64,000 nucleotides of DNA from Alphaproteobacteria bacterium (GCA_028871795.1 JAGWMG010000012.1:1-64000); one strand, 5' to 3'; positions 1 to 9,305 are shown, counted from the stretch's first letter. The notes: generated from the sequence alone by a model not told the origin. Made by a program: numbers and translations.

Positions 1-1
1 G

Positions 2-148
2 TGCGGCATCTGGGGCGGCAACATCACCAACGAGAATATCGGCGTGAAACACTACATGCAGACCACCTGGGTCAGCCGGCCGATCCCCGAAGATCGTCCC
101 TCGGAACAAGAATTGTTCGGCGAATTCTACAACACGGAAACGTTCTGA
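2..148 (+). CDS. C-terminal end of an acylating aldehyde dehydrogenase (partial)
   Basis: The frame is open from the window edge to a TGA, giving 49 codons less the stop. The peptide contains CGIWGGN, then ENIGVKH and TWVSRPIP. A Cys-Gly-x-Trp-Gly-Gly-Asn block followed by a KH motif is typical of the C-terminus of CoA-acylating aldehyde dehydrogenases (AdhE N-domain, EutE/MhpF and sulfoacetaldehyde dehydrogenase relatives), which interconvert an aldehyde and an acyl-CoA. The nucleophile Cys and the NAD fold lie outside the window, so the substrate cannot be judged. It ends 25 bp before the convergent oxidoreductase gene on the other strand. Confidence 0.6.
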   Translation, partial: CGIWGGNITNENIGVKHYMQTTWVSRPIPEDRPSEQELFGEFYNTETF

Positions 149-172
149 GCTGCGGACTCCGAGGAGTACACG

Positions 173-1204
173 CTAAATGCTCTGCCAAGCGCCGGAGGTC
201 CGCGACCGGAACAGGGCGTCGATCACGCGCATGTTGGCGACGCTGCTCTCAATCGGCCAAGCTGCGGCCGTTTCGCCCCGCACCAGGCGCGAGAAACACT
301 CCGCTTGTAACTGATACTGATTGAGGGCCGGGAACACCCGTTCGCGCGTCGGCAGACTGCCGATTGCGGAAGCGTCGCCGATATAAACGCGGCAGGACGT
401 TGGCACGGGATGGGAAAAAGGAAACTCCGCGCGCATCCATCCGGCGCTTCCCAGAATGCCCAGATGCTGGTGGCTGCCGTCGGTGGCGGGGCCGGCCTGG
501 GTAGAGGCCGTCAACGTGGCATGCCCCTGCGGGAACGCCAGAATGGCGCTGGTCAGCCGGTCTATGCGGAAGACCGGATCCATTTCGAACAACCCCACGG
601 CAGCAACAGGCTCCGCGTCGAATACAATTCGGCACGCGTTGATGGGATAGCAACCAACGTCGTAAAGACTGCCGCCGCCTTGTTCCGGATTGTTACGCAG
701 GTCTTCCGGGTTGTTGGCGTTGAACCCTATCACGGCGGTCACGGCGCGTACCTTTCCGATTTCGCCCGCCTTGATAGCTCGACGGATAAAATCCCACTGC
801 GGATGATTGACGAAGGGAAACCCTTCCTCGATCAGAAGACCTGTGCGGTTGCGCGCTTCGACCAATTTCTGCGCCTCGGCGGCCGTCGTCGCGATGGGCT
901 TTTCACACAGGACATGTTTGCCCGCGGCCAGCGCGTTCAAGCTCCATTCCACATGCATCGTGTTGGGAAGCGGGACATAGACAGCTTCCACATCTTTATC
1001 GGTGAGCAATTCCTCATAGGACCCGTAATAGCGTTCGATGCCTGCCGCATGCGCAGCGACTCGCGCCTTATCCAAGGTACGGGAGGCAATCGCCACAACC
1101 CGGCAATGCCCGCTTTGGCGCATTGCCGGTATGGTGTGCTTCGTCGCAATACGCGAGGTGCCAAGCACTCCCCAGCGAACGCGGCCAGTCAAGACGTTCT
1201 TCAT
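173..1204 (-). CDS. Gfo/Idh/MocA-family NAD(P)-dependent oxidoreductase
   Basis: This 343-residue protein starts with a Rossmann motif (WGVLGTSRIA, residues about 11-20) and carries the family EKP motif in LCEKPIATTAAEA near residue 100, where the Lys is the usual catalytic residue. Family members oxidise or reduce hydroxyls of sugars, inositols and related polyols, or trans-dihydrodiols. I chose the ATG at 1204 because an AAGGGAG-like ribosome site precedes it; a longer reading from 1255 adds 17 unlikely residues. It lies 95 bp downstream of the TonB receptor on the same strand and may be co-transcribed with it. The catabolic setting suggests a role on a polyol or cyclitol-like substrate. 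The exact substrate is unknown. Confidence 0.8.
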   Translation of the reverse strand: MKNVLTGRVRWGVLGTSRIATKHTIPAMRQSGHCRVVAIASRTLDKARVAAHAAGIERYYGSYEELLTDKDVEAVYVPLPNTMHVEWSLNALAAGKHVLCEKPIATTAAEAQKLVEARNRTGLLIEEGFPFVNHPQWDFIRRAIKAGEIGKVRAVTAVIGFNANNPEDLRNNPEQGGGSLYDVGCYPINACRIVFDAEPVAAVGLFEMDPVFRIDRLTSAILAFPQGHATLTASTQAGPATDGSHQHLGILGSAGWMRAEFPFSHPVPTSCRVYIGDASAIGSLPTRERVFPALNQYQLQAECFSRLVRGETAAAWPIESSVANMRVIDALFRSRTSGAWQSI

Positions 1205-1299
1205 CCCTTGACGCTCCCTTTGCCAAAAAAAGAGCGCCACACACCCAGGGAGCAAGGTGTGTGGCGCATATCCCTCAACTGACAGCCTTTTAGGCTAGG

Positions 1300-4215
1300 C
1301 TACCACTTCTTGCGGACACCAAAGCTGAGAACGCGGCCGATCGGACTTGCGTCGGTGGCGTCGAAGCCTGCCGCAACGTTATAGAAAGGCGGCGCCTGGT
1401 CGAGGATATTGTCCCCCTCGAAATACAGCTGCGTCCCTTGCGTCCAACCGCCGTCGGGAAGGTCGTACGAAAGATGCAGGTCGACCGTTACAAAGGCGCC
1501 GACATGTTGAACGCCAGTCGGATAGACCGATGTGGGCTGATTGATGAGTTTGTACGGGTTTTCGTAGTTCACAAACACATCTGCTGCGAAAGGATCAAAC
1601 TGCCAATCGAAGTTGGCCCGCGCGATGAGCGCCAGAGCGCTGAACGTTGTGTTGAAATTCGTATTCAGATAGCTCACATATGATCCGCCGCCATAGGCCG
1701 CTTCCTTGAAGCGCTGCTTATCGCTGCCCGAGACGCCAACCGTGAAGGCGCCGGCGTGGTCCGTCGTAAAGTTGTACTGAATGTTGAAGTCGATGCCGGC
1801 CGAATCGATGTTGTACGCATTGTCCTGCTGGTAGCTGAAGATGAAATACGACGTCGCCGGCAACGGGCTTGTCTGCAGCAACCCGGCAGTGGCCGCCGCG
1901 ATTTGCGCCGCCGTTATGGCGCCGCCCGGGGCAGTGCCAAGGGTAACCTTGTGATAGAGGCCCGGCGTAAGAACGTCGTTGGCGAAGGTCGGCGCCGTGA
2001 TCAACCCGGTATATTTTGCGATCCAATAGGTCACGTTGGCGTGGAAGCCTTCCAGCCAGGGCGGATCGAAATCGACACCGAATGAACGCGAAGAGCCGGT
2101 TTCCGGTTTGATGGCCGCGTTGCCGCCCGTGATGAGCGTGCCGGGGATGTTGTTGTTGTTGACCACGCATCCTGCCGCGGTACACGCGGCCGCCTGCACG
2201 CCCGCCGGCAAGCTTGCCTGCCACGCCGCCTCGCCGGGGAAGCTTGCGGGAATAAGCGTGTTGGGGAACAACCCATTCGCGTTGCCGAAGCCGGACTCCG
2301 TCGTGATACCGTGCGCGTCGCCGTGGCTGGTAAGCGCCGGCGCGGTGAACGACGTGCCGTAGCTCGCTCTCAGCTTGAGGCCGTCGGTTACCGTCCAATC
2401 GACGGCGAACTTCGGATTGGTCGTTCCGCCGAAGTCGCTGTAATGGTCGTAGCGGGCCGAGGCGTCGAAATTGAAAGCCTGCACTAGCGGCAAGCGAAAG
2501 CCTTCCCCGATAATGGGAATTCGTACTTCGCCGAACAGAGCCTCAACCTGACGGGTCGGATGCGTCGCCAGCCAGACGTTGCTTACGCTGGTGGACGAAG
2601 GCCGGGTGGTCCATTGATCCAGACCGTAACGAATTCCCTCCGCGCCGAACGCAGCCTTCACGTTGCCGCCCGGCAGCGAAAACAGCGTGCCGTCCGCCTT
2701 GAGCGTCACGTCGTCGAGGGTCTGCGTGGTCGCGGATCTGGTCTGACCGATGAGGAAGGCCTTTGTGGCCGCCGACGTGTTGTTGCCCCAGGGATCGAGC
2801 ACGAAGGCGCTCGGCGACGCCAGGTTTTGCGTGACGAGCGTGGAAATTCCTCCCAATACCGTCGGGGCGTTGCTGCCCGACGAGGAGGTGGTCCCGTTGA
2901 GCGCCAACAGCGTGCAGGCACCGCAAAGCTGACCGTTGACGACCGCTTTGGAATTGTCCTGGCCGAACGTTGCGCCGAGGCTCACCAGCCAATCGCCGCC
3001 GACCTGATATACGGCGCCGAGCGTTCCGAATACGGTTTGCGCGCCGGAGTTGGTGATCGACGACCCGGGGCCCAGAAGAGCGTCGGCATCGAACAGAACG
3101 GTCTCGGAAGTGGCGCCGGGGGGGCCCTGGAAATACGGATTGATCGAACCGGCGCCGTTGGGAGGCGTGCTGCCGGGCCTGAACGCCGTGGCCGTAACGG
3201 TGCCGCGTTGCGTCCGCTGATTGCCCAGGCGGACCGAGTAGACAAGGTCGGCCGTCAGCTCCAATCTGCTGCCGATATTCTGTTTCAAGGAAACGAGCAC
3301 GTTGTTGCGCACTTCGCTGGGCAGAATGTCCGAGTAAGCGGTGTAGTCGCAAGTCTTGGCGGCGGAAGCCGACATCGGCGCGCCCGTGTACGGGGAGACG
3401 TAGTAAGCCGACGGTGAAGTGGATACTTCCGCCGGCCCGCAATTATTGCTGGCAAAATTCGAGCCGCCGTAGACCGTCTTATTCAGCGCATAGTACGGGC
3501 GGGACGCGCCGCTCAGCGCGCTGCGGTCGGAGTAGCTGTAGGCGGCCATGACCGAGCCCGTGCTCCACGTCTGACCGCCGACAAAACCGGCCTCGAAAGC
3601 GCTGTAACCGTCGCCAAACCCACCTTGCGCCGTCGTTTCAAGGCCGTTGAAATCCTTGCGGGTGACAAAATTGATAACACCCGCCACCGCGTCCGAACCG
3701 TAGATCGACGAGTCGCCGTCGGGGAGCACTTCCACGCGTTCCAGACCCAAGGCCGGAATCATGTTTGGATCGGCGAGCGAGTGCGCCAGACCGGACAGCG
3801 GCAGGCGGTGGCCGTCGATCAGAACCAGCGTGCCGTTGCTGGCGCTGGCTCCGAGTCCGTGAACCGTCGGCGCGTTGGTTCCGCTGGCGTCGGCGCTGCC
3901 GAAGCCCCCCTGCCCCGGGTTTCCAAAGCCTTGAATCGTCGGAATCGTCGTGAGCAGCTGCTGGACGGTCAATGCGCCCGTGTTCTCGATCGCTTGACGA
4001 TCGACCGTGATCAGATCCTGTCCGACCGGTGCGGCGCCATGAATGCTTGTGCCGGTCACCACAACCGTTTCAACGTTTCCGCCTGCAGTGTTGCCGTTGG
4101 CCTGCGCGTAGGCAGCCGAGACAGTCAACGCGGTAACCGCAGCCATCGCGGTACCTTGCAGCAGCAGCGAAGACATGCGCCGGCACTTGCTCGAAAAATT
4201 CTTCATACGTCCCAT
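1300..4215 (-). CDS. TonB-dependent outer-membrane receptor
   Basis: The 971-residue protein begins with a signal peptide (a basic start, then a hydrophobic stretch ending near AAYAQA, residue about 38). Just after it comes a TonB-box-like segment (ETVVVTG, about residues 49-55). A plug domain follows, with the LIDGHRLP and GSDAVAGVINFVTRKD motifs (residues about 130-190), and then a long beta-barrel. The C-terminus is VLSFGVRKKW, ending in an aromatic residue as expected for BamA-dependent insertion. Such receptors use TonB/ExbBD energy to import substrates too large or scarce for porins. The promoter region carries operator copy A, so it probably belongs to the same regulon as the esterases and dehydrogenases. 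It would bring a plant-derived glycoside, ester or cyclohexane-carboxylate into the periplasm; the ligand is inferred from context only. Confidence 0.92.
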   Translation of the reverse strand: MGRMKNFSSKCRRMSSLLLQGTAMAAVTALTVSAAYAQANGNTAGGNVETVVVTGTSIHGAAPVGQDLITVDRQAIENTGALTVQQLLTTIPTIQGFGNPGQGGFGSADASGTNAPTVHGLGASASNGTLVLIDGHRLPLSGLAHSLADPNMIPALGLERVEVLPDGDSSIYGSDAVAGVINFVTRKDFNGLETTAQGGFGDGYSAFEAGFVGGQTWSTGSVMAAYSYSDRSALSGASRPYYALNKTVYGGSNFASNNCGPAEVSTSPSAYYVSPYTGAPMSASAAKTCDYTAYSDILPSEVRNNVLVSLKQNIGSRLELTADLVYSVRLGNQRTQRGTVTATAFRPGSTPPNGAGSINPYFQGPPGATSETVLFDADALLGPGSSITNSGAQTVFGTLGAVYQVGGDWLVSLGATFGQDNSKAVVNGQLCGACTLLALNGTTSSSGSNAPTVLGGISTLVTQNLASPSAFVLDPWGNNTSAATKAFLIGQTRSATTQTLDDVTLKADGTLFSLPGGNVKAAFGAEGIRYGLDQWTTRPSSTSVSNVWLATHPTRQVEALFGEVRIPIIGEGFRLPLVQAFNFDASARYDHYSDFGGTTNPKFAVDWTVTDGLKLRASYGTSFTAPALTSHGDAHGITTESGFGNANGLFPNTLIPASFPGEAAWQASLPAGVQAAACTAAGCVVNNNNIPGTLITGGNAAIKPETGSSRSFGVDFDPPWLEGFHANVTYWIAKYTGLITAPTFANDVLTPGLYHKVTLGTAPGGAITAAQIAAATAGLLQTSPLPATSYFIFSYQQDNAYNIDSAGIDFNIQYNFTTDHAGAFTVGVSGSDKQRFKEAAYGGGSYVSYLNTNFNTTFSALALIARANFDWQFDPFAADVFVNYENPYKLINQPTSVYPTGVQHVGAFVTVDLHLSYDLPDGGWTQGTQLYFEGDNILDQAPPFYNVAAGFDATDASPIGRVLSFGVRKKW

Positions 4216-4740
4216 CGTACTTCCCCTTCGAAAGATGACGCGTTAGCACAACCGTTCGAGCAACCAAATGCTCGCGGCAACGTCCACTGTTCCGGGCAGT
4301 AATCCCAGCCCCGGATTCGCAACCGGGAGATTTCCGGTTCCACTTCCACGCAGCCGCGAAGCACAAAGGCCTGCGCCGCATATCGTTCGCGAACCGTTTT
4401 CCTCCCGCACCAGCCGTTACGCGGTCTAACCGCCGCAACATTGATAACTAACTGGATGGTACATACAAATCAATTGCACAAGATTCTCAGGGGGTCAATG
4501 ACCATCGTTCTTTTCTCGGCTACAATGTTATCGGTTGCGCCCATTTTGCCACGCAACACCTTCAGGCACATGCAAAATGCGGGAATATTGTGTCCCTGCG
4601 AGGTTGACCATCTGGAAGATCTTCGCTGCGCCGGACGCATCCGTTTGGGGTTTCGGGACCTGTCGCACCGGGCAAACAAGGGCGCGCGGCGCGGCCTGCC
4701 GGCGAGACGCTATTGCTCCGGTTAAGTCCCGCTCCAAGCG
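4216..4740. other. Intergenic region upstream of the TonB receptor
   Basis: No convincing gene is seen in these 525 bases. The short open frames lack a ribosome site and recognisable sequence. The part next to the receptor is a long leader of about 230 bases. Operator copy A lies at 4447-4462, read on the minus strand between a possible TTGATT and a TAGTTA spaced 17 bases apart, which would put the operator inside the promoter. The rest, up to the end of the exported-protein gene at 4741, shows nothing I can name. Confidence 0.5.
4447..4462 (-). promoter_or_regulatory. Operator copy A of the GTAC-N6-GTTAGT element
   Basis: On the minus strand this reads GTAC CATCCA GTTAGT. It is one of seven related 16-mers found in front of catabolic genes between 4 and 23.3 kb. 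It lies about 230 bp upstream of the TonB receptor start codon. Binding by the TetR protein encoded at 7784-8431 is inferred from position only. Confidence 0.5.
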
Positions 4741-5349
4741 CTATTTCATGCGCTTAACCTTGTAGTACTGGCCCCCGCCGTTGAGGCGAAGATTGTAACT
4801 GCGAAAAAAGCCGCGAGAAATGACAACGCTATTCCTGCCGGCCGTATTGAAATGCGCAAATGAATCGTCGCCGCCGAGCTGGCTCCAAACTTGGCTATTG
4901 TCCAGGCTCACGATGAAATAACCGTGCGGGTCGACCCAGTATTGCACGACCTCAGCCGAAATGCCGTCTATATCGGCAGGTTGCGAAGGTTCCTGCGAGG
5001 CCCGCGTATCGGAAAGCACCGAAATGTTTTCGCCGCCAAATTGCTGCACCGTCGTTTGCCTGGTCGGTGTTGAGGAAAATATATCCCCGACATCAAAACC
5101 GAACCACGATTTTCCGTCTTCCGTGGCGGCAGGCCTTCCCGGCTTCACTTCTTCCTGCACTGCCGGAGCCGTTGACGTCACGGACTTCAACTGCGGCACC
5201 AACCGGTCGAAACAAAGGTGTCGGGTAGCGTCGTCCGACACGTTGGCGCATTTGGCGAGCGCTTCGAGTATGTCGTCGCGCGGCGCAGCTTGAAGCGCCG
5301 CCGGTACGAGAGACAGGATCATGCCGGCCGCGAGAATGCGAAACTTCAT
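4741..5349 (-). CDS. Exported protein of unknown function
   Basis: This is a 202-residue protein from the ATG at 5349. Residues 1-21 form a signal peptide (KFRILAAGMILSLVPAALQA) with a likely cleavage after QAA. The mature start has the pattern CANVSDDATRHLCFDRL. A spaced Cys pair followed by a C(F/Y)DxL motif is seen in many small exported proteobacterial proteins, including type VI secretion accessories of the VasI/TagO kind, but nothing else here supports secretion. The C-terminal half looks beta-rich (EVVQYWVDPHGYFIVSLDNSQVW). It starts 26 bp after the stop of the fused dehydratase gene and probably shares its transcript. Its function is not recognised. Confidence 0.65.
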   Translation of the reverse strand: MKFRILAAGMILSLVPAALQAAPRDDILEALAKCANVSDDATRHLCFDRLVPQLKSVTSTAPAVQEEVKPGRPAATEDGKSWFGFDVGDIFSSTPTRQTTVQQFGGENISVLSDTRASQEPSQPADIDGISAEVVQYWVDPHGYFIVSLDNSQVWSQLGGDDSFAHFNTAGRNSVVISRGFFRSYNLRLNGGGQYYKVKRMK

Positions 5350-5375
5350 ATTCGTTTCATCCATTCCCCGAAGAA

Positions 5376-7298
5376 TCAACACAAGCCCGCTTGCTGGCGC
5401 GTCGACATGATCCGGCCGAGCACCGCCATGCGTATGGAGGCGTTTATCGCGCCATACTGGTCGTAATTTCCGATCCGCTGAACGAATTCGAAGAAGAAAT
5501 TGTCCTGGAACGGTTCGCTATAGACGTGCAGGAACTCCCCGTCGCCGATGCGGTCGTAGAGAATATTCGCCTCGCGCAGCGCAGCGACGAATTCCCGTCC
5601 CAGATCGAAGCGGGTTTCGAGATCGTCGTAGTAATTGCCGGGTATGGGCAGCAGCCGTGCCCCGGTATCGCGCAACGTCGCCACCGTCTCGATCAAATCC
5701 GCGCATGCAAAGGCGATATGGTGAACCCCTGCGCCGGAATGCGCATCGACGGAATGGGCCGTCGTGGTGCGGGCCCCTTGCGAGGTGTTAAGAGGAATGC
5801 GCACCTTGTGGCCCACGGCCGTCATAGCGCGACTTCTCACAATGCCGTAAGGGTCCGGCAGAACCCAGGTCTCCTCTGCGTCGAACCCGAGCACAGACCG
5901 GAAAAAAAGAACCCAGAAATCGAGTTCGCCGCTCGGCAGCGCCAACGCAACATGATCGACATTGCGAAGCCGCCCTTTGGCGGACGGTCTGGGCGTCTGC
6001 TTATCGATAACAAACTCGGTTTCATACAAGCCCGCCGCTTCGACATCCTCGGAAACAAAATAGATCAAACTGCCGTCAAGCGCGCGGATGGCCGGGATGC
6101 TTACCTCGTCCGGTCCGACACGGCCGGTGAACCGCGAGCAACCGTAGGCAAGCGCGCGGCCCATCGCACGTTCGGCGTCGTCCGTCCTGAGACCGAGGGC
6201 ACAAAGAGAGACGCCGTGGGCGAAATAGTATGATTGCGCGAACGAATCGGGCTCCGCGTTAAGGACAAGGTTGACGTCGCCGTTCCGATACAGACCCACG
6301 TTCTTCGAGCGGTGCATTCCGACTTTGTGAAAGCCAAAGCTCGCCAACCATTTGTCGAGATCGGAAACAGCCGCATTGTTTCCGGCGAATTCCAGAAAGG
6401 AAACACCCTTCACCGTAGGTGCAGCCGGCGGACTGAACAAAGCGACTTTTGCAATATGCGCATCATCGCCGCCCATCTCCGTCAACGCCCGCCGTGCGTT
6501 CTCTTCGACGAACAAGAGCGAACGGTACGCGTCGTTCGCCGCCGTGCGGGCGGATGCACCCCGCAACTCGTCGCTGGCGACCTCCAACGAGAGTGGCCCC
6601 ACATATCCGTTGCGAAGCACACGGCTGACAAATCCGGAGACGTTCAGGTCCCCCTGGCCGGGCAGGCGCTGGAAATGGCACCCCCAATTCTCGACGTCAA
6701 TCGTCATCTTCGGCGCGTCGGCAATCTGGACGATCGCAACCTTTTCCCCGGGAATTTCATCCAGCGCTTCCACACCGTCGCCGACGGCGAGCATATGAAA
6801 GCTGTTGAGTGCGATGCGCAGGTGGGGATGGTTGACCAGTTGCACCAAACGCCACGCATCGCGCACGCGCCGGATGTGCGTGCTCCAGGCAAGGCCGAGG
6901 TACCCAAGCATCAGACCGCGCCGAGCGGCGCGCTCCGCAAGCGATGCTAGCTGCGCCGCCATACGCTTCTCGCCGGGGATCGCCTGGCGCGAAACGTTGG
7001 CATGTACGAGCACCATGGAGGCGCCAAGTTCCTGGACGACATCAAATTTGCGTTCGGCCCTTTCGAGGTTTTTCTCGAACGCGCCGTCGTCGACGCCTTC
7101 GAAATTCCGGAAGGGCAGATAAAGGCCGATGGACAACCCCAGGCTGTCTGCCAGCGCTTTGACCTCGCGCGGCTTACCGTCGAATGCCAGCAGATCATTT
7201 TCGAATATCTCCGCCGCATCGAAACCCGCGGCTGCAATGGCCGCGAGCTTCTCTTCCAGCGAGCCGCTCAGACATCCTGTCGCAATCGACCGGCGCAT
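5376..7298 (-). CDS. 3-Dehydroshikimate dehydratase homologue fused to an HPPD-like domain, with degenerate N-domain metal site
   Basis: The 640-residue length and domain order match the QuiC1/QsuB type: a TIM-barrel xylose-isomerase-like domain (about residues 1-270) that makes protocatechuate from 3-dehydroshikimate, then a 4-hydroxyphenylpyruvate-dioxygenase-like double domain (about 290-640). The metal ligands I recall for QuiC1 are Glu134, Asp165, Gln191 and Glu239. Here position 134 is Leu (GYLGLAW; codon at 6897-6899 reads CTC) and 165 is Asn (LNSFH; codon at 6804-6806 reads AAC). His168, Gln191 and Glu239 remain. The C-terminal H-H-E triad is intact: His449 in VDHVALAL, His526/527 in GVHHIAF and Glu604 in FFFEFVQR. 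The N-domain may therefore be inactive or changed, leaving the oxygenase-like half as the working part. Operator copy B lies 45 bp upstream. Confidence 0.85.
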   Translation of the reverse strand: MRRSIATGCLSGSLEEKLAAIAAAGFDAAEIFENDLLAFDGKPREVKALADSLGLSIGLYLPFRNFEGVDDGAFEKNLERAERKFDVVQELGASMVLVHANVSRQAIPGEKRMAAQLASLAERAARRGLMLGYLGLAWSTHIRRVRDAWRLVQLVNHPHLRIALNSFHMLAVGDGVEALDEIPGEKVAIVQIADAPKMTIDVENWGCHFQRLPGQGDLNVSGFVSRVLRNGYVGPLSLEVASDELRGASARTAANDAYRSLLFVEENARRALTEMGGDDAHIAKVALFSPPAAPTVKGVSFLEFAGNNAAVSDLDKWLASFGFHKVGMHRSKNVGLYRNGDVNLVLNAEPDSFAQSYYFAHGVSLCALGLRTDDAERAMGRALAYGCSRFTGRVGPDEVSIPAIRALDGSLIYFVSEDVEAAGLYETEFVIDKQTPRPSAKGRLRNVDHVALALPSGELDFWVLFFRSVLGFDAEETWVLPDPYGIVRSRAMTAVGHKVRIPLNTSQGARTTTAHSVDAHSGAGVHHIAFACADLIETVATLRDTGARLLPIPGNYYDDLETRFDLGREFVAALREANILYDRIGDGEFLHVYSEPFQDNFFFEFVQRIGNYDQYGAINASIRMAVLGRIMSTRQQAGLC

Positions 7299-7783
7299 CC
7301 TCTGGTTTTCTCCTACGTCAAACGCAATTCATAGAACATTACGTACCAGATTGTACATTAACAGCCAAAAGGCGGGCGGCAGTTCGTGTGCGCTCGCCAT
7401 TCTTGCGGAGTGCAGGCGCAGAAATTCGGCGGCAACGTCCACCCGCCACGGCGGTGATTCGCGGTTGCTGCGCCAGCCGCTCTCGCATGGACCGCAAAAG
7501 ATGGGGCAGTCCAATTCAATCCCGAGGCCAAAATGAGTGCGGTATATCAACGCCGCACAGCCGATGAGCGCTTTACTTTATGGTGCTCGCAATTTAATTT
7601 CCGCACAATATATACTGCCCGACATGAGTGAGGGAGAGCCTGTGACTCGGCGGGTGGGATAAGGGGCGCGCTGGATTTCGTTCGAGCCCAACCTACATTG
7701 TCCTGCTCGCAAACGGTCACGTGTAATTGCCATTACTCCGTTCGGGCACCGAAGCCCTTTGCAACAACGACCGCCGAGCACCC
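7299..7783. other. Divergent promoter region between the fused dehydratase and the TetR gene
   Basis: These 485 bases hold no gene I can support. Operator copy B is at 7343-7358, close to the dehydratase start. The middle part is GC-rich and unremarkable. An AT-rich stretch around 7590-7620 (AATTTAATTTCC and CAATATATACTG) could carry the promoter for the TetR gene at 7784, but no -35/-10 pair stands out. Confidence 0.45.
7343..7358 (+). promoter_or_regulatory. Operator copy B of the GTAC-N6-GTNNNT element
   Basis: It reads GTAC CAGATT GTACAT, with GTAC in both halves, so it can be read on either strand. It lies 45 bp upstream of the start of the fused dehydratase gene at 7298, a usual position for a repressor site. 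Confidence 0.55.
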
Positions 7784-8431
7784 ATGAAAAAGCCGTCAAC
7801 CACAAGGCGTACCAAGCGCCGCAACAATCCCGACGCCACCAAGCAGGACATCCTTAACACCGCGACCGAGGAATTCGCCAACTACGGCCTGAGCGGCGCG
7901 CGAGTCGACCGGATAGCCAAACGGATGCGCACCTCCAAGCGCATGATCTATTATTATTTCGGCAGCAAAGAGGCGCTCTATCGCACCGTGCTCGAGCAGG
8001 CTTACGCGGGAATTCGCACCAGCGAGGCAGAGACGCGTTTCGACAACTTGTCGCCGACGGAAGCACTGCGCCTATTGATCGACGTGACCTTCGATTATCA
8101 CGAAGCACACCCGGATTTCATCAATCTGGTCAACATCGAAAACTTGCACCATGCGCGATACCTGGCGAAAACCGCTTCAATCCAGTCTCTGAATATCGTC
8201 ATTGTCAAAAAGCTGGAAGATATATTGGCGCGTGGCCGCGCCGAAGGCGCCTTTCGGGACGACATCGATGCGTTGGATGTCCATATGATGATCAGCGCAT
8301 TGTGTTTTTTCAGGATGTCCAACCGGCACACCTTCAATGCGCTGTTCAACCGCGATATGGTGAATCCCCGCACGCGGGCGCATCACAAGAGAATGGTCAT
8401 CGAGACTGTTCAGCGACTGCTGGCACGATAA
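7784..8431 (+). CDS. TetR/AcrR-family transcriptional regulator
   Basis: The 215-residue protein has a basic N-terminus (MKKPSTTRRTKRR), then a TetR helix-turn-helix: DILNTATEEFANYGLSGARV leads into DRIAKRMRTSKRMIYYYFGSKEALY, residues about 18-65. The C-terminal two thirds are a helical ligand-binding domain. The ATG at 7784 was preferred over a start at 7727 that would add 19 unlikely residues. It is convergent with the shikimate dehydrogenase gene, whose stop lies 22 bp away. As the only regulator inside the 1-23 kb catabolic region, it is the best candidate to bind the seven GTAC-N6-GTWMRT elements. An effector such as a dehydroshikimate, hydroxycinnamate or protocatechuate-like molecule is a guess. 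Confidence 0.88.
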   Translation: MKKPSTTRRTKRRNNPDATKQDILNTATEEFANYGLSGARVDRIAKRMRTSKRMIYYYFGSKEALYRTVLEQAYAGIRTSEAETRFDNLSPTEALRLLIDVTFDYHEAHPDFINLVNIENLHHARYLAKTASIQSLNIVIVKKLEDILARGRAEGAFRDDIDALDVHMMISALCFFRMSNRHTFNALFNRDMVNPRTRAHHKRMVIETVQRLLAR

Positions 8432-8453
8432 CCGCGTGCCCTGACACGGATTT

Positions 8454-9305
8454 CTATGCCGCGAATCCTTGCAGCATGCGCTCGGCATTCGGCGCGCATC
8501 CGGTGAATAGCCTGAAGGCCTCGGCGGCCTGAAACACTGCCATTCCCCCGCCGTTCAGCGTCCTGCAGCCCAGAGCCCGTGCAGCCTTGAGCAATTCGGT
8601 TTCGAGCGGAAAATAAACGATGTCCGCCACCCAGTGCGTCGGCCGCAACAAGGTGGCTGGAATCGGGATGCCGGGATATTTCGTCATGCCGACGGGCGTC
8701 GCGTTCACGATGCCGTCGACCTCGGCCATCGTCCCAGTCAGATCGGCCGTTGCGGTTATTCTCTTCCGGCCGAAGTGAACGGCGTAGTTCTGCGCGAGTG
8801 AGGCGGCGCGCTCGGCGTTCGTATCGCAGAGCACCAGTTGCTCGACACCCATTTTCAACAGTGCATAGGCCGTCGCAGCGCCCGCTCCTCCCGCACCCAC
8901 TTGCAATACGCGGTTCAACGCAACGCCGCGGAGGGAACGGTCGAAGCTCATAGCAAAGCCTGACCAATCCGTGTTGTAGCCGTAACGCTTCCCGTCCTTA
9001 AACACGACCGTATTGACGGCGCCGATGACGGTAACATCAGCCGCCAGGACCTGAAGAAAGTCGATGACGGCCTGCTTGCATGGGTGGGTGATGTTGACGC
9101 CAAGATAGCCGTTGCGTTCAGCCTCATCCAGAATCTGACGCAGCGACCGCGGTCCGCCTTCAATCTGATCCAGATCGAACAATTTGTAATTCAAATGCAG
9201 TCCCAACGCCTTCGCTTCGTCTATGTGCATCGCAGGGCTTCCCGATGCCTGGATTCCCGAGCCGATAAGGCCTGCGCGAAGCATTTTTGTATCAACGTAA
9301 TCCAT
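8454..9305 (-). CDS. Shikimate/quinate dehydrogenase (AroE/YdiB family)
   Basis: The 283-residue enzyme has the AroE order of motifs: SGSPAMH near the N-terminus in place of the usual SxS substrate serines, NITHPCKQ with the catalytic Lys, GAVNTV, NTDWSGF with the catalytic Asp, and the nucleotide-binding loop GAGGAGAATAYALL. The stretch after the second Rossmann strand is CDTNAERA, with Asp rather than the Arg/Lys pair that prefers NADP, which suggests NAD use and a catabolic role. I chose the ATG at 9305, which has GGAA six bases upstream; an in-frame ATG at 9311 is also possible. It oxidises shikimate or quinate to the 3-dehydro acid, feeding the dehydratase-like proteins nearby. Operator copy C is about 70 bp upstream. 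Confidence 0.88.
   Translation of the reverse strand: MDYVDTKMLRAGLIGSGIQASGSPAMHIDEAKALGLHLNYKLFDLDQIEGGPRSLRQILDEAERNGYLGVNITHPCKQAVIDFLQVLAADVTVIGAVNTVVFKDGKRYGYNTDWSGFAMSFDRSLRGVALNRVLQVGAGGAGAATAYALLKMGVEQLVLCDTNAERAASLAQNYAVHFGRKRITATADLTGTMAEVDGIVNATPVGMTKYPGIPIPATLLRPTHWVADIVYFPLETELLKAARALGCRTLNGGGMAVFQAAEAFRLFTGCAPNAERMLQGFAA

Noticed and set aside
410..1282. A 290-codon open frame on the plus strand opposite the Gfo/Idh gene
   Set aside because: The minus strand encodes clear Rossmann and EKP motifs; the plus frame does not resemble a protein.
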